A stretch of DNA of 32,226 bases from Candidatus Aciduliprofundum sp. (GTDB lineage: Archaea; Thermoplasmatota; Thermoplasmata; Thermoplasmatales; Aciduliprofundaceae), in the NCBI GenBank assembly GCA_015520565.1, contig WAPW01000099.1, positions 1 through 32,226 on the forward strand, read 5' to 3'. Position numbers and translations under genes: made by a program. Of the stretch, positions 25,803 to 32,226 are shown piece after piece; position 1 is the stretch's first letter; each line of letters starts with the position of its first letter. The notes under the pieces are model-generated. The model ran no database searches and was not told the origin of the DNA. It worked only from the letters and a program-made list of their open reading frames with translations.

Positions 25803-26252
25803 ATGGAAGAAAAAGTGAGGAAGATAATTTATAAGCATAGGAATGACGATTCAAAGCTTCTGGCAATTCTGCACGACGTTCAGAATGAATTCGGCTACAT
25901 TCCCGAGGATGCGATAAAAACTATTGCGAAAGAGTTAGGCATGAAGAAGGGAGAAGTTTACGATGCTGCATCGTTTTATTCCTTTTTCAAGTTCAAACCC
26001 GAAGGGAAGCACGAAGTGATGATCTGTGACTGCATAGTTTGCTACATCAAAGGCTCGGAAAGAATTATTGAAAGAATCGAAAAAGAGTTCGGGGTGAAGA
26101 TGGGCGAGACCACGAAGGATGGCAAATTCACATTCAAAATCGTTGAAGGTCTCGGACATTGCGAGCATTCGCCTGTGATGATGGTAGACGGAAAAATTTA
26201 CGGGGATTTAACTCCCGATAAGGCGGTGGAAATTTTGAGGGGGTGCGAGTGA
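25803..26252 (+). CDS. NuoE-like 2Fe-2S subunit of NAD-linked formate dehydrogenase
   Basis: 149 aa thioredoxin-fold ferredoxin, the 24-kDa-type subunit (NuoE/HoxE/FdsG) that passes electrons near the FMN of the partner. The N-terminal helical region GYIPEDAIKTIAKELGM and GEVYDAASFYSFF are family hallmarks. The first ligand pair is C75 and C80, with an extra C77 (ICDCIVCYIKG). The second pair normally reads C-L-G-x-C; here it is GLGHC, so G116 replaces a ligand and only C120 remains. C77 might take over. It overlaps the next gene by one base and uses GC-rich codons like the rest of the operon. Confidence 0.93.
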   Translation: MEEKVRKIIYKHRNDDSKLLAILHDVQNEFGYIPEDAIKTIAKELGMKKGEVYDAASFYSFFKFKPEGKHEVMICDCIVCYIKGSERIIERIEKEFGVKMGETTKDGKFTFKIVEGLGHCEHSPVMMVDGKIYGDLTPDKAVEILRGCE

Positions 26253-27466
26253 TGCTACTTCTCAAAGATGCACGGAATGTGGAAGATTACCTCGCACAAG
26301 GAGGATTCAAGGCGCTCCGCAAAGCATTGGAATTCGAGCAAGATGAAATAATAAAAGAGGTGGAAACTTCTGGGCTTTGGGGAAGAGGAGGTGCCGCGTT
26401 CCCCACGGGGCTGAAGATGAAATTCGTAAGAAAGGAGAGAAAGACGCCGAAGTACATCGTGGCCAACGCGGACGAGGGAGAGCCGGGAACTTTTAAAGAT
26501 AGAGTTCTCATGGAGAGAAATCCGTACCAAATATTGGAAGGGATGATTATCTCCGCGTACGCCATAGGCGCCAAGAAGGGTTTTTTCTACATCCGCTACG
26601 AATACAGGGACATAGCAAAGGACATAGAGAGAAAAATAGAGGAATTACGAAGGTTAGGAATACTGGGCCCGAACATATACGGCTCGAAATTTTCATTTGA
26701 CATTGAACTCGTGTTAGGTGCAGGAGCTTATGTTTGCGGGGAAGAAACGGCGCTGATGGAGAGCATTGAGGGGAAGAGGGGATTTCCGAGAATAAAACCA
26801 CCTTATCCTGCGCAGTACGGGCTTTGGGGAAAGCCTACGCTGATTAACAATGTGGAAACCCTCGCGAATATACCCGTAGTGATGAGGATGGGAGGAGCGA
26901 ACTACAGCAGATTGGGAAAAAAGGGGTGTAGTGGGCCAAAGCTTTTCAGCGTGAGCGGATTCGTGAAGGAGCCGGGAGTTTACGAGGCGAATTTAGGGGA
27001 GAAAACAATCGGAGAGATTATCGAGCTCGCCGGAGGAGTTGAGGGGAAATTCAAAGGAATCATGCTGGGCGGCGGGGCCGCGGGGTTCATACTCAACGAA
27101 GAGTATTTAGATATGCCTCTTTGCTTTAAAGATGCAAAAGAGCGCGGCTTATTTTTAGGCACAGGAGATATAATAGTTTTCAACGAATCAGTAGAGCTTT
27201 GGGATATTCTGCTCAACATCGCAAAATTCTTCGAGCACGAGTCCTGCGGGCAGTGCTTCCCCTGCCGCTATGGCACCAAGAGGATGCGGGAAATAATTGA
27301 AAAAATTGTTTGCGGCGAGGGGAGAAAAGAGGATATAGAGAAACTTAATGCGACTGCGAGGGCGATGAAAATAGCCTCGCTCTGTCCTCTTGGCACGAGC
27401 GCGATGCTCGCTTATGAATCCGCCATGAATAATTTCCGCGAGGAGCTCATGGGGGTGATTCAATGA
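26252..27466 (+). CDS. NuoF-like NAD/FMN-binding subunit
   Basis: 404 aa from ATG 26252, which overlaps the previous stop (TGATG) and follows GGGGGTG; upstream GTGs at 26243 and 26249 are weaker. This is the diaphorase (NuoF/HoxF/FdsB type) that exchanges electrons with NAD(P) through FMN and a 4Fe-4S cluster. Visible parts are the FMN loop GLWGRGGAAFPTGLK, the NAD region ANADEGEPGTFKDR, GAGAYVCGEETAL, the SLBB-like CSGPKLFSVSGFVKEPGVYE and the cluster motif SCGQCFPCRYG with a fourth Cys in SLCPLGTSA. It lacks the N-terminal NuoE domain and C-terminal ferredoxin found in some fused forms. With FdhA it would link formate to NAD. Confidence 0.95.
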   Translation: MLLLKDARNVEDYLAQGGFKALRKALEFEQDEIIKEVETSGLWGRGGAAFPTGLKMKFVRKERKTPKYIVANADEGEPGTFKDRVLMERNPYQILEGMIISAYAIGAKKGFFYIRYEYRDIAKDIERKIEELRRLGILGPNIYGSKFSFDIELVLGAGAYVCGEETALMESIEGKRGFPRIKPPYPAQYGLWGKPTLINNVETLANIPVVMRMGGANYSRLGKKGCSGPKLFSVSGFVKEPGVYEANLGEKTIGEIIELAGGVEGKFKGIMLGGGAAGFILNEEYLDMPLCFKDAKERGLFLGTGDIIVFNESVELWDILLNIAKFFEHESCGQCFPCRYGTKRMREIIEKIVCGEGRKEDIEKLNATARAMKIASLCPLGTSAMLAYESAMNNFREELMGVIQ

Positions 27467-30102
27467 TTATAACGATTGATGGAAAGAGGGTTGAAGTTGA
27501 GGAAGGGAAGACCATTCTTCAGGTTGCGAGGGAAAATGGCATCGAGATTCCTGCGCTTTGCAATTACATTGATGGGAATCCCATAGGCTCCTGCGGGCTG
27601 TGCGTGGTAAGCATAAAAAATGGTGGAAGAGAATATCACGCGAGGGCATGCGCCACGAAAGTTGCAGAGGGAATGGAAATAGAAACACATACTCAAGAGG
27701 TGGAAGACGCAAGGAGAACGATTTTGAAGATGTTGGCTGAGGAGCACGGGGAGATTGGGGGCGAGGCTAAGGAATTGTTTTTGAAGTACGGAATAAAAAT
27801 AAAGAGCGATAAAAAGAGGGAAGCGCCGAATCTCTTAAATAATCCTTTCATCTCTTTCAACCCTAACGCCTGCGTCTCATGTTTCCGCTGCGTGCAGGCC
27901 TGCTCGCTCATAAAAGAGAACCATGTTTTGGTGCGAGAGAATCGCGGATCAAATATAGGAATCGTAGCAGGGATAAATGAAGCTCTCAAGGATGCTGGCT
28001 GCGCCTTCTGCGGCGCGTGCGTGGACGCGTGCCCCACCGGAGCGCTCATGGATTTGACCGCAAAAGAGGAAGAGACGAAAAAGATCACATCTATCTGCCC
28101 GTACTGCGGCGTGGGGTGTGCCATAGATTACTATGTTTCAGGCGATGAAATAATCTACGCTAAGGGCTCTCCCAACGGGGTGAACAAAGGGGACGATTGC
28201 ATTAAAGGCCGCTACGGCTGGCAATTTGTACACAGCGAAGAGCGATTGAAGAAACCTCTCATAAAGAAGAATGGAAAGTTTGAAGAAGTCACGTGGGATG
28301 AAGCTTTGAACTATGTGGCCTCGCGCCTGAAAGAAATAAAGGAGAAATACGGCGCGGACAGCATCGCTGGTCTCTCATCTGCGAAATGCACCAACGAGGA
28401 GAATTACCTATTTCAGAAGTTCATGCGCATCGTAGTGGGCACTAACAATGTGGACCACTGCGCGAGGCTATGTCATGCTTCCACCGTGGTCGGATTATTC
28501 AAAGTGTTTGGCAGCGGAGCAATGACAAACAGCCTGGAAGATTTGGAGAAAGATGCGGAGTTGTATTTTGTGATAGGTTCAAACACGACCCATGCGCATC
28601 CTGTGATTGGGACTATGATTAAAAGATCGGTTAAAGGTCGTGGCGCTAAATTGATAGTTGCGGACCCGCGGGATATCGAGCTTGCGGAGTATTCCGATAT
28701 CCATTTAAGGCATAGGCCGGGCACCGATGTCGCTTTGATCAACGGAATGATGAATGTGATAATCTCCCACGGGTTGGAAGATAGAGAATTCATAGAAAAC
28801 AGAACGGAGGGATACGAGAAATTAAAGGAAATCGTTAAGAAATATACGCCGGAGTATGTGGAGAAGATAACCGGTGTGCCTAAGGAGGACATAATAAAAG
28901 CGGCGGTTCTGTATGCAGCCCATAGATCAGCGATAATTTACGCAATGGGAATAACGCAGCACACTTCTGGCACGGCAAATGTGGCCTCGCTCGCAAATCT
29001 TGCGCTTCTAACTGGCAACGTGGGGAAGAGAGGCACTGGAGTGAATCCCCTCCGCGGGCAGAACAACGTTCAGGGTGCCGGCGACATGGGCGCTTTACCC
29101 AATGTGCTTCCCAGTTATGCGAAATTGGGAACGAGAAGAGCGAGGGAAATAGAAAAAATATGGGGTGGAAAAATACCGGATAAAGAGGGATTAACCATTG
29201 TTGAGATGATGCACGCCGCTTCTAAAGGAGTGATAAAGGCGATGTACATAATGGGCGAAAATCCGGCGGTGAGCGACCCTGACCAGAAGCATGTGATTCA
29301 GGCGCTAAAGAACTTGGAATTCTTAGTAGTACAGGATTTATTTATGAGCGAAACCGCTCAACTTGCGGATGTAATTCTTCCCGCAGCTTCCTCTCTCGAG
29401 AAAGAGGGCACGTTCACCAACACAGAGAGAAGAGTGCAATTACTTCACCGCGTTCTTGAACCCGTAGGGGATGCTAAGCCCGATTGGTGGATAATTCAGG
29501 AAATAGCTAAAAGAATGGGCGCGGAGTGGAATTATGAAAGCCCGAAGGACATATTTGAAGAGATAAGGAAGGTTGTTCCGCAGTACCGTGGGATAACATA
29601 CGAGAGAATAGAGAAAATGGGATTGCAGTGGCCGTGTCCCAGCATGGAGCATCCCGGGACTAAAATTCTCCACGAAGATACCTTCCCGACTCCAAACGGA
29701 TTGGCCAAATTCTCCCCTTACGAGTACAAGCCGCCGGCAGAAGAGCCGGACGAGGAGTATCCATTTGTGCTCACCACAGGGCGCACTTATGAGCATTTCC
29801 ACACGGGCACGCTGACGAGAAAAATAGATGGCTTCAATGAACTCATTCCAGAAGCATTCGTTGAAATTCACCCAGAGGATGCGGAGAAATTAGGTGTGGA
29901 AGAAGGAGATTGCATAGAGGTGGAATCTCGTAGAGGAAAGATAAGGGTGAAGGCGAAAATAGCGAGGATAAAAAAAGGTGTTGTGTTCATTCCATTCCAC
30001 TTCGCAGAGAGCGCAGCGAATGTTCTTACCATAGACGCACTGGATCCTGAGGCGAAGATTCCAGAGTTGAAGGTTGCGGCAGTCCGTTTGAAGAAGTGCT
30101 AA
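27463..30102 (+). CDS. fdhA: Formate dehydrogenase alpha subunit, NuoG-like N-terminus
   Basis: 879 aa molybdopterin (or tungstopterin) enzyme oxidising formate to CO2. The N-terminal 2Fe-2S ferredoxin has C33, C44, C47 and C63. Two 4Fe-4S clusters follow: C137/140/143/147 and C180/183/186/190. The catalytic part opens with the cluster C212-PYCGVG-C219 and C246. The pterin-metal ligand is C337 in NVDHCARLCHAST, a cysteine codon (TGT, 28471-28473) where some enzymes have selenocysteine. Later blocks include QNNVQGAGDMG and the C-terminal dinucleotide-binding domain TTGRTYEHFHTGTLT. The His-Cys cluster of NuoG between the ferredoxin and 4Fe-4S pair is absent. The start overlaps the previous stop by 4 bp. 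Cytoplasmic, with no signal peptide. Confidence 0.95.
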   Translation: MIITIDGKRVEVEEGKTILQVARENGIEIPALCNYIDGNPIGSCGLCVVSIKNGGREYHARACATKVAEGMEIETHTQEVEDARRTILKMLAEEHGEIGGEAKELFLKYGIKIKSDKKREAPNLLNNPFISFNPNACVSCFRCVQACSLIKENHVLVRENRGSNIGIVAGINEALKDAGCAFCGACVDACPTGALMDLTAKEEETKKITSICPYCGVGCAIDYYVSGDEIIYAKGSPNGVNKGDDCIKGRYGWQFVHSEERLKKPLIKKNGKFEEVTWDEALNYVASRLKEIKEKYGADSIAGLSSAKCTNEENYLFQKFMRIVVGTNNVDHCARLCHASTVVGLFKVFGSGAMTNSLEDLEKDAELYFVIGSNTTHAHPVIGTMIKRSVKGRGAKLIVADPRDIELAEYSDIHLRHRPGTDVALINGMMNVIISHGLEDREFIENRTEGYEKLKEIVKKYTPEYVEKITGVPKEDIIKAAVLYAAHRSAIIYAMGITQHTSGTANVASLANLALLTGNVGKRGTGVNPLRGQNNVQGAGDMGALPNVLPSYAKLGTRRAREIEKIWGGKIPDKEGLTIVEMMHAASKGVIKAMYIMGENPAVSDPDQKHVIQALKNLEFLVVQDLFMSETAQLADVILPAASSLEKEGTFTNTERRVQLLHRVLEPVGDAKPDWWIIQEIAKRMGAEWNYESPKDIFEEIRKVVPQYRGITYERIEKMGLQWPCPSMEHPGTKILHEDTFPTPNGLAKFSPYEYKPPAEEPDEEYPFVLTTGRTYEHFHTGTLTRKIDGFNELIPEAFVEIHPEDAEKLGVEEGDCIEVESRRGKIRVKAKIARIKKGVVFIPFHFAESAANVLTIDALDPEAKIPELKVAAVRLKKC

Positions 30103-31295
30103 ATCACTATTTTTCCATTTACTATTGTATGCTCAACATTCAGTCCGTTTAGGGAGTACACGATGTTTGAGACAATAGTATCCTTTCTCAAAGGCAGTCC
30201 ATTTGGCTCTGGATTCAAAATGACTAAATCTGCAAGTTTTCCCTCTTCTATGCTTCCCGCATTCAATCCCAAAGCTTTTGCAGCGTTTATTGTGGCAAAA
30301 TCAAGGATGCTTTGAGCATTAGTTGCAGAGGCATCCCATCTCTCATTCTTATGCAACAAAGCTGCGAATTTCATAACCTCAAACATGTCAAGATTGTTAT
30401 TACTCACAGTGCTATCCGTGCCCAAAGTTATGAGGATTCCATTATCAAGCATTTCAGGCAGAGGCATTGAGCCACCGTTTCCAAGCTTCATATTGCTCGT
30501 TGGATTGTGAGATGCCTTAACCCCATTTTTTGCCAGAATTTTTATTTCGTGAAGAGTTAGCCAAACAAGGTGCGCTGCTATGAGCTTTGGATTTAAGAAC
30601 TCTATCTTTTCTAACCATTCCACAGGCCTCATCCCTGTTTTTTTCCTATGCTCATAAACTTCTTTCCTTGTTTCTGAGATGTGCATGGTTATGAGGGTAT
30701 CATATTTCTCCGCAATTTCCTTTGCCTTTAACAATGTTTCTTCGTTGCAAGTATAGACGGCATGGGGAGCTATTAGGGGAGTTATCAAATCCTCATTTTT
30801 AAATTCTCTAATGAAATTTTCAGCATTATTTAGAGGATTTCCCTCTTGGGTGGTTATATCTTCATCCACCACAGCCCATCCCAAAAATGCCCTTATTCCT
30901 AATTCTTTGGCTGCTTTTGCAATTGCATCCTCATCGCTGTACATATCTACAAAAGCCGTTGTTCCTGTGCGAAGCATCTCTCTTATTCCTAATTTTGCAC
31001 CATTGTAAATACCTTCCTTGCCCCTTTTTGCCTCCTCTTTCCACATCCTCGTTAAGAATTCTTCAAGATTAACATCATCCGCTATACCCCGCATATCCGT
31101 CATTCCCACATGCGTGTGCGTGTTTATCAGTCCGGGCATTGCAATTTTTCCCTTTGCATCCAAGATATACTCTGCTTCTACATTTACATTTCCTATCTCA
31201 GCAATTTTATTTTCTTCAATGTAAATATTTCCCTGCAGAATCTCCCTTTTCTCGTTCTGCGTAACAATCCAAGCGTTTTTTATCAGAATGCTCAT
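30099..31295 (-). CDS. Amidohydrolase, adenosine-type deaminase (MtaD/DadD family)
   Basis: 398 aa metal-dependent deaminase of the SAH/methylthioadenosine/5'-deoxyadenosine group. The metal motif H60-x-H62 is in NTHTHVGMTDMRG. Further ligands lie in MHISET and GTDSTVSNN, with the group's HAVYTC and ASHNPTSNMKLGNGG blocks. These enzymes clear by-products of SAM chemistry, so a radical-SAM enzyme such as ThiC in this genome would make 5'-deoxyadenosine as substrate; the exact substrate is not readable from sequence. The start ATG 31295 is 24 bp from box GATATAAAAA (31315-31324), hence leaderless. Its 3' end overlaps the convergent fdhA by 4 bp, and its codons look like the AT-rich genome, unlike fdhA. 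Confidence 0.93.
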   Translation of the reverse strand: MSILIKNAWIVTQNEKREILQGNIYIEENKIAEIGNVNVEAEYILDAKGKIAMPGLINTHTHVGMTDMRGIADDVNLEEFLTRMWKEEAKRGKEGIYNGAKLGIREMLRTGTTAFVDMYSDEDAIAKAAKELGIRAFLGWAVVDEDITTQEGNPLNNAENFIREFKNEDLITPLIAPHAVYTCNEETLLKAKEIAEKYDTLITMHISETRKEVYEHRKKTGMRPVEWLEKIEFLNPKLIAAHLVWLTLHEIKILAKNGVKASHNPTSNMKLGNGGSMPLPEMLDNGILITLGTDSTVSNNNLDMFEVMKFAALLHKNERWDASATNAQSILDFATINAAKALGLNAGSIEEGKLADLVILNPEPNGLPLRKDTIVSNIVYSLNGLNVEHTIVNGKIVI

Positions 31296-31314
31296 AGCCG
31301 AGTAATCTCTCTTG

Positions 31315-31349
31315 GATATAAAAATTTAATCAAGCCAAAGATTATATGA
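31315..31349. promoter_or_regulatory. Back-to-back divergent TATA boxes
   Basis: The minus-strand box (TTTTTATATC, 31315-31324) serves the deaminase and the plus-strand box (ATTATATGA, 31341-31349) the MBL gene. Each lies about 25 bp from its start codon, giving two leaderless promoters in 75 bp of intergenic DNA. Confidence 0.45.
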
Positions 31350-31370
31350 GAGAAAGGTATTAGCATTCCA

Positions 31371-32153
31371 GTGACGAGGATAACATTCTTGGGAAGTGGC
31401 GGAGGTAGATTTACCACAATTTATCAAGTTCGGGCCACTGGAGGGGTTTACATAGAGGATACCCTCAATATTCACATAGACCCTGGTCCGGGGGCTTTGG
31501 TTCAGATGCATAGATTCAAAGTTGACCCAACTAAAACGGATATAATTGCCATCTCCCATGCGCATACTGACCATTATACAGATGCAGAAGTTCTTATAGA
31601 GGCCATAACAAATGGAGGCACGAAGAAGAAGGGCTTGCTTGTTGGCTCAAAGAGCGTTTTAGAAGGATACGATGAATTTGATCCGATTATTTCAAAATAC
31701 CATAGAGGATTGGTGGATAAGGTTGCAGTTCTCTCTCCCGGAAATGTGGTGCGTTATAAAGGGATTAAAATTAGAGCAACAAAATCTTATCATAATGACC
31801 CAACAACGATTGGATTTAGAATTGAGACATCTCAGGGCTTAATTTCCTATGTGGCAGATACAGATTACAACAATTCTTTGATAGGTGCCCATAGAAATGC
31901 AAGGGTGCTCATTCTTCCTGTTACAAGGCCTCTGGGGGCTAAGATACCATACCATCTGAGTACAAAAGAAGCTGCAAAAATAGTGAAAGGAATAGAGCCA
32001 GAGATTGCCATATTGACACATTTTGGACTTAAAATGATAGAAGAAAATCCAGAATTTCAAGCTGACTGGATATGGAAAGAAACGGGGATAAGGACGATAG
32101 CTGCGGATGATGGTATGGTTGTGGAAATAGATAAGGAGATAGAGATTATTTAG
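31371..32153 (+). CDS. Metallo-beta-lactamase fold hydrolase
   Basis: 260 aa. The MBL signature is S-H63-A-H65-T-D67-H68 (ISHAHTDHYTDAE), a dinuclear zinc site. Downstream ligand regions are KATKSYHNDP-like ATKSYHNDP, SYVADTDY and LTHFGLKM, as in the ribonuclease Z/phosphodiesterase-like branch. The N-terminus ITFLGSGGGRFTTIYQVRATGG also fits that branch. No CPSF/KH domains are present, so it is not the archaeal CPSF1-type nuclease. GTG 31371 is chosen: no binding site, but a box lies 26 bp upstream. It could be an RNA- or nucleotide-processing enzyme; substrate unknown. It overlaps the convergent last gene by 8 bp. Confidence 0.9.
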   Translation: MTRITFLGSGGGRFTTIYQVRATGGVYIEDTLNIHIDPGPGALVQMHRFKVDPTKTDIIAISHAHTDHYTDAEVLIEAITNGGTKKKGLLVGSKSVLEGYDEFDPIISKYHRGLVDKVAVLSPGNVVRYKGIKIRATKSYHNDPTTIGFRIETSQGLISYVADTDYNNSLIGAHRNARVLILPVTRPLGAKIPYHLSTKEAAKIVKGIEPEIAILTHFGLKMIEENPEFQADWIWKETGIRTIAADDGMVVEIDKEIEII

Positions 32154-32226
32154 ACCTCCTCTCTCTAAAGTACCTATCTTCTTCCAAGAGCTCTTCCATC
32201 AAATCGCTTATCTTCCATTTTAGAGA
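32146..32226 (-). CDS. C-terminal end of an unidentified gene (partial)
   Basis: The last 26 codons of a minus-strand gene whose start lies outside the window, ending at TAA (32146-32148). The peptide is a charged amphipathic helix (KISDLMEELLEEDRYFRERRSK). It resembles many helical C-termini and gives no family clue. It overlaps the MBL stop region, in line with the tight packing of this genome. Confidence 0.55.
   Translation of the reverse strand, partial: SLKWKISDLMEELLEEDRYFRERRSK

Noticed and set aside
27693-28124. Minus-strand open frame inside fdhA
   Set aside because: Antisense shadow of a GC-rich coding region with clear FdhA motifs in the plus frame; no promoter or family.
28471-28473. 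Possible selenocysteine at the formate dehydrogenase active site
   Set aside because: The codon is TGT, a normal cysteine; no in-frame TGA or selenocysteine element is needed.

Overview
The window reads as a compact, AT-rich euryarchaeal chromosome. Archaeal markers are an S6e/aIF2-gamma operon, an archaeal-type PheT, a single-OB-fold SSB of the Sulfolobus kind, a PAC2 proteasome-assembly-family protein, SMC with a probable ScpA partner, KaiC-like RecA ATPases, and many TATA boxes about 25 bp before start codons (leaderless genes). The gene set would fit a Thermoplasmatota/DHVE2 lineage such as Aciduliprofundum, but that assignment is inference, not shown by the sequence alone.

Layout. 1-3616 (minus): 5' end of a probable scpA, then smc. 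3617-3807: divergent promoter region with shared TGTCTGACA palindromes. 3808-5560: a membrane protein with a Pro/Gln/Tyr-rich, basic tail, followed by gene debris: a truncated DUF429-like start, an orphan 130-aa ORF, and a small gene broken by two frameshifts. 5561-9959 (plus): M16 peptidase-like protein, ThiC, rhomboid protease, RtcA. 9950-10681 (minus): PAC2 protein, divergent from pyrG (10760-12364). 12355-13482 (minus): GT4 glycosyltransferase. 13642-17967: a 1441-aa surface protein consisting of a family-5 solute-binding domain, Ig-like stalk, coiled coil, membrane anchor and acidic tail. 17983-20543 (minus): pheT, a LOG/TIGR00725-like protein, and ssb. 20696-22599: two overlapping KaiC-like ATPases and a zinc-ribbon protein. 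22600-22794 (minus): a tiny zinc protein. 22889-24501: rps6e and aIF2-gamma. 24503-25087 (minus): an unrecognised protein. 25198-25741: a mobA-like gene with one frameshift. 25803-30102: a NuoE/NuoF/formate dehydrogenase alpha operon. 30099-31295 (minus): a deaminase of the SAH/MTA/5'-deoxyadenosine family. 31371-32153: an MBL-fold hydrolase. 32146-32226 (minus): the 3' end of an unidentified gene.

How it fits together. The metabolic core is a predicted NAD-linked molybdo/tungsto formate dehydrogenase (25803-30102), preceded by the gene that would add the guanine nucleotide to its pterin cofactor. That MobA-like gene carries a single extra G in a G run, so either the assembly has an error or the enzyme is lost. 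The fdh genes use visibly more GC-rich codons than their neighbours, which suggests transfer. The large surface protein suits a peptide-scavenging lifestyle, but no permease genes lie beside it. The most informative non-coding signals are the smc divergent operator candidate, a 5' hairpin at ssb, a leader hairpin in the solute-binding gene, and a perfect hairpin plus T tract at that gene's stop codon. I found no CRISPR array, rRNA, tRNA or insertion sequence. No gene-free stretch exceeds 300 bases; the longest non-intact region is the debris at 4743-5560.
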